From DATFXM01 sp035315885 (GTDB lineage: Bacteria > Acidobacteriota > Blastocatellia > UBA7656): 7,350 nucleotides of DNA. The position numbers and the translations under genes were made by a program. Below the pieces are notes generated by a model. It was given only the letters and a program-made list of their open reading frames with translations, was not told the origin of the DNA and did no database searches. The stretch covers positions 1 to 7,350 of the forward strand of contig DATFXM010000147.1 in assembly GCA_035315885.1 (NCBI GenBank), written 5' to 3'. Shown piece by piece: positions 1-5,607 of this stretch (positions are counted from its first letter, which is position 1; the number at the start of each line of letters is the position of its first letter).

Positions 1-1003
1 TAGAAGACCGGCCCAGCGCACGCATCGGACGGAACAAGTCCGTGGCGTAGGCGAAGAATATAACCACATCGCCGGTGGTCAGCCGACCCGAGAGCACGCT
101 GGTGGCCCCGTACGAAATAACGATCGCCAAACCGAGGGCGCTGATCAAGTCAGCCAACGGGCCGACCAGGGCCTGATAGCGCACGCTCTCGAGATAGGCC
201 TCCAAGTACTTTTCGCTCCGGGCTTCGAAGCGCTTATCAATTTGTTCTTCCTGCGCCAGACCCTGTACGATGCGGATTGAGGCGAAGACTTCCTGAGCCA
301 GAGCAGCCATCGAACCCGTGCTGCTGCGGGCTCGGCGGGCGGCTCTCTTTATGAGTAGCGTGTAGCGAAAGACAAATGGGGACAAAAGCGGGACGACAGA
401 CAGCGCAGCAAGAGTGAACCGCCAGTCAAGCCAAGACATCAGCACCAGCATGCCCGCCAATCGGAGCCCGCTCTTACCGAGCAGAGTGGTGCCCGTCATG
501 ATCGAATCCTGGATGCTTTGGATGTCGGTGGTCAGGCGCATCGTTAAATCGCCGGTCTGCTGGTTATCGTGGAAGCGGAGCGAGAGGCGCTGCACGTGCG
601 CAAAGAGGAGCTGCCGCAGAGAGAAGACAAACCGCTGGGTCACATTGCCCAACAGCCGCGTGAAGCAATAGGTCAGTGTTCCGCTCAGGAGGGCCATCAG
701 GATGCTCGCCGCACAGCCCCCATAAATGATCTCTTTAGCGGTGAGCGGCGCGTGGTCCAGCCACGCGCTAAGCAGAGGTACGCGGCTGTGATGGCTGGGG
801 GAGAGTACCCGATCGATGACGACCTTGAGCGGCCACGGCTGTAATACGCTGACTGAGGAGCCCAGGACGATCGCCATAAACGCAAGGCTGAGCTCTTTCC
901 AATAACGCCGCAGAAACGGAAAAAAGAACCGCGCCAACTCCCGCGTGGGCATTGGGTCATTTCGTTTTTTGACTGCAATGGCAGGCGAGGTCAATTCTGT
1001 CAT
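1..1003 (-). CDS. ABC exporter, N-terminal transmembrane half (partial, runs off left edge)
   Basis: The 334 visible codons are the membrane domain of an MsbA/HlyB-type exporter, which moves a lipid, peptide or small molecule out of the cytoplasm using ATP. After a ~35-residue cytoplasmic N-terminus, hydrophobic spans lie at about residues 38-56, 92-114, 180-208 and 283-318, with the family signatures LQPWPLKVVIDRVL (54-67) and FHDNQQTGDLTMRLTTDI (144-161). The coupling stretch EVFASIRIVQGLAQEEQ (238-254) and the end of TM6, DVVIFFAYATDLFRPM (312-327), are also typical. The ATPase domain (Walker A, signature, Walker B) should follow just outside the window, so a half-transporter of about 580-600 residues is expected. 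The start at 1003 is chosen because GGAG lies 9 nt upstream, while the next ATG (residue 18) has no such site. It begins 25 bp after the ATP-grasp gene and is probably co-transcribed, which suggests export of the pathway product. Family is secure; cargo is inferred. Confidence 0.93.
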   Translation of the reverse strand, partial: MTELTSPAIAVKKRNDPMPTRELARFFFPFLRRYWKELSLAFMAIVLGSSVSVLQPWPLKVVIDRVLSPSHHSRVPLLSAWLDHAPLTAKEIIYGGCAASILMALLSGTLTYCFTRLLGNVTQRFVFSLRQLLFAHVQRLSLRFHDNQQTGDLTMRLTTDIQSIQDSIMTGTTLLGKSGLRLAGMLVLMSWLDWRFTLAALSVVPLLSPFVFRYTLLIKRAARRARSSTGSMAALAQEVFASIRIVQGLAQEEQIDKRFEARSEKYLEAYLESVRYQALVGPLADLISALGLAIVISYGATSVLSGRLTTGDVVIFFAYATDLFRPMRALGRSS

Positions 1004-1028
1004 ACACCGGTTCTCCAACCACAAAAGC

Positions 1029-2093
1029 TCAAGGGAATAAAATCGGGCGGCTTTGGCTCGGAGCGGGCAGTTGTTCGGCATTGTACTGCTCCGCCTGCGT
1101 TGGCTTCAAAAAATAACGACGATGTGCCACGTCTATAATCCGACCGATCAGCGCATCGAAGCTGTATCCCGCGGTCTCCGCCGCCAACACGTATGACCCG
1201 GTCGGACCCAGTGAAGCCATAGAGTTGATCTCCAGCACAAAGGGATTCATTTCAGCATTAAGCCGGATATCCACGCGCGCATAATCCTGACAATGACAAG
1301 AGCGAAAAGTCGCGAGAGCGATGTCACGAAGCTGAGCTGCTAAGGCTTCAGGCAGTGGCGCGGGACAGATTTTCACGGGTTCCGTACTGACCTTGTGCAT
1401 CTTGTCATCCCGAGTCACGAACTGTACCGACCGATCGCCGAAATCCTGCTCCACCAGGGGGAAGATTTCGGTGCCACCGTCGTTACCCAGCAACGCCACG
1501 CACACTTCACGCCCAGCAACATACTCCTCGACTAGCGCCTCCTGCTGGTACTTGGCCACGATCGCCTCGACGGCCGCTCCCACAGCCGCCGGGTCGGTTA
1601 TCAGTTGCAGTCCGAAGCTCGTGGATTCGTGCCTTGGCTTTACCACTACTGGGAAGTGCAGGTCTTCAGTGCTGTCTTCCGGGCGGCTGAGGACGCGATA
1701 ATTCGGGGTTGGAATACCGGCCTCCCGTAGGAGTCGTTTGGTGATGACTTTATCCAGCGCCAGAGCATGGCCAAGCGGACTGGAACCCGTGTAAGGCACC
1801 CCGGCCATTTCGAGCATGGCGGGGACATGAGTGTAGCGGCAGTTGCCCTGGATTCCGTATGACATGTTGAAGACCATTCCGGTGGGGTTCTGCTTTGGAT
1901 CGGCTGGCATAAATGCCTGCAATGTTGCAAGCAGGCTATTGTCTCCTTCACAGACTAGTACTTCGTGACCATTACGGCGCAGTGCGTCCGCAACACTACG
2001 GATGGTCCTTTCTCCATACCGCTCAAAGCACCGGAGTCCGAATTTGTTGTTCACCCCCAAACGGCTGCGATTCTGTACCACCGCTATCTTCAT
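1029..2093 (-). CDS. ATP-grasp ligase, D-alanine-D-alanine-ligase-like
   Basis: A 354-residue cytosolic ATP-grasp enzyme, the family that joins a carboxylate to an amine through an acyl phosphate. An N-terminal Rossmann-like domain (MKIAVVQN, then VFNMSYGIQG at 74-83) is followed by the Ddl-type linker PYTGSSPLGHALALDKVITK (100-119). The ATP-binding part has VVVKPRHESTSFG (149-161) and EEYVAGREVCV (189-199). The metal-binding core is RVDIRLN...VLEIN, with D275, E288 and N290 as the likely ligands. Compared by eye with DdlB, the YxYxAKY omega-loop is not recognisable, and the acceptor loop PGMTSHSL is replaced by ASLGPTGS (293-300), so a true D-Ala-D-Ala ligase is unlikely. The last ~20 residues are proline-rich and low in structure. 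The start is supported by AGGAG five bases upstream. It lies 106 bp after the GGT-like gene and 25 bp before the exporter gene. Likely role (inference): amide or dipeptide formation in the same pathway. Confidence 0.9.
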   Translation of the reverse strand: MKIAVVQNRSRLGVNNKFGLRCFERYGERTIRSVADALRRNGHEVLVCEGDNSLLATLQAFMPADPKQNPTGMVFNMSYGIQGNCRYTHVPAMLEMAGVPYTGSSPLGHALALDKVITKRLLREAGIPTPNYRVLSRPEDSTEDLHFPVVVKPRHESTSFGLQLITDPAAVGAAVEAIVAKYQQEALVEEYVAGREVCVALLGNDGGTEIFPLVEQDFGDRSVQFVTRDDKMHKVSTEPVKICPAPLPEALAAQLRDIALATFRSCHCQDYARVDIRLNAEMNPFVLEINSMASLGPTGSYVLAAETAGYSFDALIGRIIDVAHRRYFLKPTQAEQYNAEQLPAPSQSRPILFP

Positions 2094-2115
2094 GGGTTCT
2101 CCTGCATCTGTTCAA

Positions 2116-2138
2116 GGCACGGCTATGCTGTGCGTGCC
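2116..2138. repeat. Inverted repeat between GGT-like and ATP-grasp genes
   Basis: GGCACG (2116-2121) and CGTGCC (2133-2138) form a perfect 6-bp stem around an 11-nt loop. It sits 23 bp before the ATP-grasp start. In the minus-strand transcript it could fold upstream of the ribosome binding site. No T tract follows on either strand, so it is not an intrinsic terminator. It could be an RNA-processing or stability element that sets the ratio of upstream to downstream products, or chance. Confidence 0.35.
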
Positions 2139-2199
2139 CACCGCTTCTGTGTAATGGGTTCGGACGACGTCAGTTTGCATGAAGTGTAACTTGCCCGAT

Positions 2200-3819
2200 C
2201 TACAGCGCACAGGCCAAACCTTCCCTCCTGGGATCGGCAGCCACCGCGACTGTTCCATCGGCACGCCAATGCACGGCCTGAACCGATCCCATGGAATAGG
2301 CGTGCCTTGGCTTGATTTTATCAACGGTGAAATGTTGGCCTAACCTTGAGAGAACAGGAACCGTTGCAAGCGGCCGTTCGATCCAAAGCTTACGACTCAA
2401 CAAGGCATGGAGCCTCGGCGCTGCTACCGCTTCGTCCAGACTCTGCCCCCGATCCAGAACGGACGTCATAACGTGAAGCATTGCCGAAATAATTCTGCGG
2501 GCTCCCGTGGCGCCCAGGGCCATTACCGGCTGCTGGCGGCCCTCATGTTGCCGGAGCACCACAGTGGGGGCGGCGTTCGAGCGCGGGCAGCACCCGGCTC
2601 GGAGTTGGCTGGTGTGCAAGAACCGTGGACAGGTTCGGAGGTAGTTGTTATAGAGGAACCCGAGCTTTGGATTGGCCACCTTCGCTCCGAAAAGCGATTT
2701 GACCGATTGCGTGAGAGCGACGACATTGCCCCGGTGATCCACGACTGTGAGGTGCGTGGTGTCGCCGGGGCCTTCTGCGGACCGCCGATACTGTGGCAAA
2801 TTGCCTAGAGAAAGCTCCCTGGCGATCACACTCACGTTGGCGTCGCTGAGCAACTCATTCGCCAGTTCCTCGCTGAAGTCTTTTAACCCTCTTGTATGAC
2901 GCTCGCGGTTGGCAAACGCGGAGTACGTCGCCAAAGCGATGTGTTCGTACCAGTCGATAGCGTCTGTCCAGTCGGTGACTCGAGATACCTCCGCGAGGAC
3001 CTTTAGGGCAAACAGGAGGTGGCATCCTCCGCCCGGAGGCGGAATACTGACGACCTCGAATCCGCGATATGTCGCCGAGATGGGGTTGCACTCGATCGGC
3101 AGCATGCAGTTCTCCAGGTCCTGTTGGCTGAGCAGGCCACCGTTGCGCTGCATGTCGTCCGCGATATCTCTCGCAATGCGTCCATGGTAAAAATCTTCGA
3201 CCCCCCTCTCCATCATGAGCGTGAGGGTTTGCGCCAGCTCAGGTTGCCGGAATATGTACCCGCGTGTGGGAATCTCACCCTTTACTAGAAAGAGTTTTGA
3301 AGCCGCCTCGGAAGCTCTCAATAGCTCTCTCACCCAACGATACTGTCGTTCCTGCAACGCGGTGGTTGGGTAACCTTCTTCCGCCAGGCGAATCGCCGGC
3401 GCCATCACATCAGCGCGCGACAGGACACCGTACTTTCGCTGGGCATAGTCCAGCGTCGCGGGAGTGGAGGGAACTGTACAGGCGCGATGGCCAATGCTTT
3501 GCTGGCGCTTGTCAACCGTCTCCAACGACACCGCAGCCGGTGCGTAGGAATGACCATCGATCACTGCGGCCGTCCCATCCGCCCGGTGAATGAGCATGAC
3601 CGTTTGACCACCCAGTCCCGACGAACCGGGTTCGCAGACGCCCAACGCCCACGCTGCCGCGACAGCCGCGTCTACCGCGTTGCCTCCGCGACGGAGCACA
3701 CCCAGGGCGGCGTTAGTGGCCGGAGCAGAGGAGGTAGAAACCGCACACCCTGCTCCCGGCCTGTTGGAGCTCCAGTTCTGGTCACTAGTGCTTGAGGTCT
3801 GTTCGCTATGAGCCAGCAT
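2200..3819 (-). CDS. Gamma-glutamyltransferase-family Ntn hydrolase (GGT-like)
   Basis: The family matures by self-cleavage into large and small subunits, exposing a catalytic threonine that attacks an acyl donor. Residue numbers count from the longest frame (start 3846, 548 aa). The large-subunit signature SSAPATNAALGVLRRGGNAVDAA appears near 39-61, with GSSGLGG (74-80). The cleavage site precedes TTHLTVVDHRGN, with Thr363 as the nucleophile, and GATGARRI (445-452) matches the oxyanion region. No signal peptide is visible, whereas classical bacterial GGTs are usually exported, so this one is probably cytoplasmic. Several residues that hold the gamma-glutamyl group in E. coli GGT appear changed by eye (R114 to His, N411 to Lys, Q430 to Tyr, D433 to Thr, S463 to Asn), so glutathione may not be the donor. 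The start at 3819 is chosen because GGAG lies 6 nt upstream; 3846 and 3831 are alternatives with poorer sites. It overlaps kamA-like by 14 bp, implying translational coupling. Confidence 0.88.
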   Translation of the reverse strand: MLAHSEQTSSTSDQNWSSNRPGAGCAVSTSSAPATNAALGVLRRGGNAVDAAVAAAWALGVCEPGSSGLGGQTVMLIHRADGTAAVIDGHSYAPAAVSLETVDKRQQSIGHRACTVPSTPATLDYAQRKYGVLSRADVMAPAIRLAEEGYPTTALQERQYRWVRELLRASEAASKLFLVKGEIPTRGYIFRQPELAQTLTLMMERGVEDFYHGRIARDIADDMQRNGGLLSQQDLENCMLPIECNPISATYRGFEVVSIPPPGGGCHLLFALKVLAEVSRVTDWTDAIDWYEHIALATYSAFANRERHTRGLKDFSEELANELLSDANVSVIARELSLGNLPQYRRSAEGPGDTTHLTVVDHRGNVVALTQSVKSLFGAKVANPKLGFLYNNYLRTCPRFLHTSQLRAGCCPRSNAAPTVVLRQHEGRQQPVMALGATGARRIISAMLHVMTSVLDRGQSLDEAVAAPRLHALLSRKLWIERPLATVPVLSRLGQHFTVDKIKPRHAYSMGSVQAVHWRADGTVAVAADPRREGLACAL

Positions 3820-4945
3820 CGCGTTCTCCATTCTCCGGCAGATCATCGAGCCAACAGGCGCCTTCCTGATAAGGGCGAGAGAATATCTTACCGACCATCT
3901 CAGGATTTCTGTTCTGGTGATAGCGCATATAAAGGCGGTTGTCGTCTCCGAGGTCCAGAATCTCGATCTTCCCAGTGTAGTGCGACATGATGTACCTGAA
4001 TGTCTTTTGAATGCCGCTCAGTTGCTGATTCAAGCCGCGAATAACCTCTACGCCGCGGCGCAGCGGGACCTGGAAATGAGATGCACCTTTTACCGGGCGT
4101 GCCTGGAAGATGTAGTATGGTCGCACACCCATCGAATGACATTTCTCGACCGTTGCCGCGAGAATGTCTGGATCATCATTGACCTTTCCCAGCAGCACCG
4201 TTTGATTCAAGAACTGCACTCCTACTTCCAGCAGGCGTTTTATATTGTTCTCAACCTCCGTTGAAACTTCGCCTACGTGATCGAAGTGAGCAACTATGAC
4301 AGGCGCCTTGCCGGCGTTTAGTATTCGGCTGAAAAAGCCGGGAAGCTCCGGATCGGCAAATCGGGGCGGGTAGAATGCAATCGTTTTCGTCCCGAAGCGA
4401 ATTGAAGTCAGGTGCGGAATGGGAAGCAGATGGTCCATTATCCGATGTAGCTGTTCAGTCCTGAGAACAAAGGGATCGCCACCTGACAGCAGAACGTTGT
4501 TCATTTCCGGATGCTGCTGAATGTATTCTCCGACCTTAAAATAGTCGGGAATAATCTCGTCGGAGTCATTGCCGACGATCCGCTTCCGGAAGCAGTAACG
4601 GCAATAGGAAGCGCAACGGTCGGTGACCAGGAGCAGCCCGGTCTGTCTGTACTTGTGTTGGAGACCGGGCACGACGGTGCTGTCGTGCTCTCCGCTTGTA
4701 TCAAGGTTGCCGGGACTGTCGAACTCTTTGAGCGACGGCTCAACGATGTACTTGAGCTGCTCGTAGTAGCCGCTCTTCCGAATCTGATCGTCGTAAACCT
4801 TCGTTACCTGATATCGAGTTATGTCGTTATCGCTTAACTCACTCTCCGAGAATAAGCGCTCACCTTCGAGGAATTTCATCTTCACACGTTTCTGCTGGTC
4901 CCTCGCGTGGTCGAGACTTTCTTTCAACTTTGTTGCAACACTCAT
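3806..4945 (-). CDS. KamA-family radical SAM aminomutase (amino acid 2,3-aminomutase-like)
   Basis: A 379-residue radical SAM, PLP-dependent enzyme of the lysine 2,3-aminomutase family, which moves the alpha-amino group of an amino acid to the beta carbon. The [4Fe-4S]/SAM motif is CASYCRYC (C111, C115, C118), followed by FRKR, whose Arg120 matches the substrate-carboxylate arginine of clostridial LAM. LLSGGDP (152-158) is the SAM-contact GGD region. NQTVLLGKVNDD (247-258) and the PYYIF strand (276-280) are family hallmarks. The PLP lysine is probably K326 in HYTGK, in place of LAM's PGGGGK. The two aspartates that hold the lysine side-chain amine in LAM align with Arg283 and Ile319, so lysine is an unlikely substrate. 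An acidic amino acid, as in glutamate 2,3-aminomutase, fits better (inference). LAM's C-terminal zinc cysteines are absent. The start has a strong GGAGG 4 nt upstream. It is the first gene after the sigma-54 promoter and overlaps the GGT-like gene. Confidence 0.92.
   Translation of the reverse strand: MSVATKLKESLDHARDQQKRVKMKFLEGERLFSESELSDNDITRYQVTKVYDDQIRKSGYYEQLKYIVEPSLKEFDSPGNLDTSGEHDSTVVPGLQHKYRQTGLLLVTDRCASYCRYCFRKRIVGNDSDEIIPDYFKVGEYIQQHPEMNNVLLSGGDPFVLRTEQLHRIMDHLLPIPHLTSIRFGTKTIAFYPPRFADPELPGFFSRILNAGKAPVIVAHFDHVGEVSTEVENNIKRLLEVGVQFLNQTVLLGKVNDDPDILAATVEKCHSMGVRPYYIFQARPVKGASHFQVPLRRGVEVIRGLNQQLSGIQKTFRYIMSHYTGKIEILDLGDDNRLYMRYHQNRNPEMVGKIFSRPYQEGACWLDDLPENGERDAGS
3826..3829 (-). 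promoter_or_regulatory. Ribosome binding site deciding the GGT-like start
   Basis: GGAG on the minus strand stands 6 nt before the ATG at 3819, inside the end of the upstream aminomutase gene. The ATG at 3831 has GGAG only 2 nt away, and the one at 3846 has GGAAGG too far upstream (about 12 nt). This favours 3819 and coupling of the two genes. Confidence 0.5.
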
Positions 4946-4990
4946 AACACCTCCGTGGTTGTGCCTTATTTCGACTCAAGAAACCCCAAC

Positions 4991-5122
4991 CTAACAAGAA
5001 TCCTCGAAGAGTGGCCGGGTTGAATTAATCACCTTGGTGTGTGGATCGTTCACGCACTCTGATGCCGACTGGTGGTGGGACCGTCGGAGATCGTGACCTA
5101 GTCTCTCGGGAAGAAAACCCAT
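4991..5122 (-). CDS. Possible 43-residue leader ORF or peptide (doubtful)
   Basis: An ATG-to-TAG frame in the leader between the sigma-54 promoter and the kamA-like gene. It begins MGFLPERLGH, ends STRPLFEDSC, and stops 45 bp before the kamA-like start. The same frame stays open upstream to a TAA near 5198. The ribosome site is weak (GGA only 3 nt from the ATG), third-position GC is unremarkable, and I recognise no motif. It could be a leader peptide, a small pathway peptide, or chance. Confidence 0.15.
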   Translation of the reverse strand: MGFLPERLGHDLRRSHHQSASECVNDPHTKVINSTRPLFEDSC

Positions 5123-5161
5123 GCGTCCAAGCAGAACAGTGTCACAGAGCCAAGATATCCA

Positions 5162-5176
5162 TCTCAGCAACTGAGA
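5162..5176. repeat. Perfect short inverted repeat in kamA-like leader
   Basis: TCTCAG and CTGAGA flank CAA, giving a 6-bp stem with a 3-nt loop. It would lie about 35-50 nt into the transcript started by the sigma-54 promoter. It may stabilise the 5' end or serve as a protein site. There is no T run, so it is not a terminator. Confidence 0.35.
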
Positions 5177-5220
5177 GACCGCAAGCCCGAAGCGGCGTTA
5201 CGCGCAAACTAGCTGAGTCC

Positions 5221-5235
5221 GCAACCGTCGTGCCG
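5221..5235 (-). promoter_or_regulatory. Sigma-54 (RpoN) -24/-12 promoter for the kamA-like operon
   Basis: On the minus strand the sequence is CGGCACG-ACGG-TTGC, against the sigma-54 consensus TGGCACG-N4-TTGC. Fourteen of fifteen constrained or spacer positions fit, including the invariant GG at -24, the GC at -12 and their exact spacing. It points left toward the aminomutase gene, with transcription expected to start near 5209 and a leader of about 264 nt. The gene immediately upstream encodes a sigma-54 activator, which makes the match more credible. Start point and use are inferred. Confidence 0.68.
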
Positions 5236-5607
5236 AGTCAATGCGGTATATTTTGCTATGCAACTTTTACCGAGAGCGCCGCATTTTCATACTTGGATGC
5301 TCGCTCTTCGACACTGAAGGGCCGAGACACAACGGTGCGGGCGAACAGCTTTCCGGAGGGCCGCTGTCGTGGAATTTGCAACAGAATCAATAAAGTCCAG
5401 TGAACGTGAGTATGCGCGCCGAAGCTAATGAAAAGAGTTTCACCCCTGCCGCTCACAGGGCCGTCATCATCCACAAAGACTCGTCCTCACGGTCCTTGTT
5501 TTCCTCGAGCCACTTAATCGAAAATGAGCGGGCAAAAAGGTGGACAGCGCGTCGGCCTTTTCTTGCGTCCTCGCCGCTGAAGGTTAGACTAGCGATCCAG
5601 CTGATGA

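Larger units (their letters stand above)
4946..5607. other. 662-bp intergenic control region upstream of kamA-like gene
   Basis: No recognisable conserved protein is encoded on either strand. The interval holds the sigma-54 promoter listed separately, a ~264-nt transcribed leader with a short hairpin, and a possible 43-codon leader ORF. Dyads upstream of the promoter could be activator sites: AGAGCG/CGCTCT at 5273-5278 and 5302-5307, ACAGC/GCTGT at 5345-5349 and 5363-5367, and TGAAA/TTTCA at 5429-5442. No intrinsic terminator with a T run was found after the regulator gene that ends at 5608; AGCGAT/ATCGCT (5591-5596 and 5610-5615) spans that stop codon but has no T tract. Confidence 0.6.

Noticed and set aside
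2122..2140. Second sigma-54-like site (GGGCACGCACAGC on minus strand) before the ATP-grasp gene
   Set aside because: The -12 TTGC is missing at the required spacing, and the GG-CACG part is one arm of the inverted repeat.
3806..4945. Assignment as lysine 2,3-aminomutase AblA/KamA of the N-acetyl-beta-lysine osmolyte pathway
   Set aside because: Lysine-binding aspartates are not conserved and no acetyltransferase (AblB) gene is adjacent.
5041..5403. Plus-strand 120-residue open frame in the control region
   Set aside because: No recognisable domain, no good ribosome site, opposite to all genes, and it runs across the sigma-54 promoter; composition looks non-coding.
5256..5474. Minus-strand 72-residue open frame (MDDDGPVSGRG...)
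   Set aside because: No motif, weak ribosome site, and it occupies the region expected for upstream activator sites. Probably chance.
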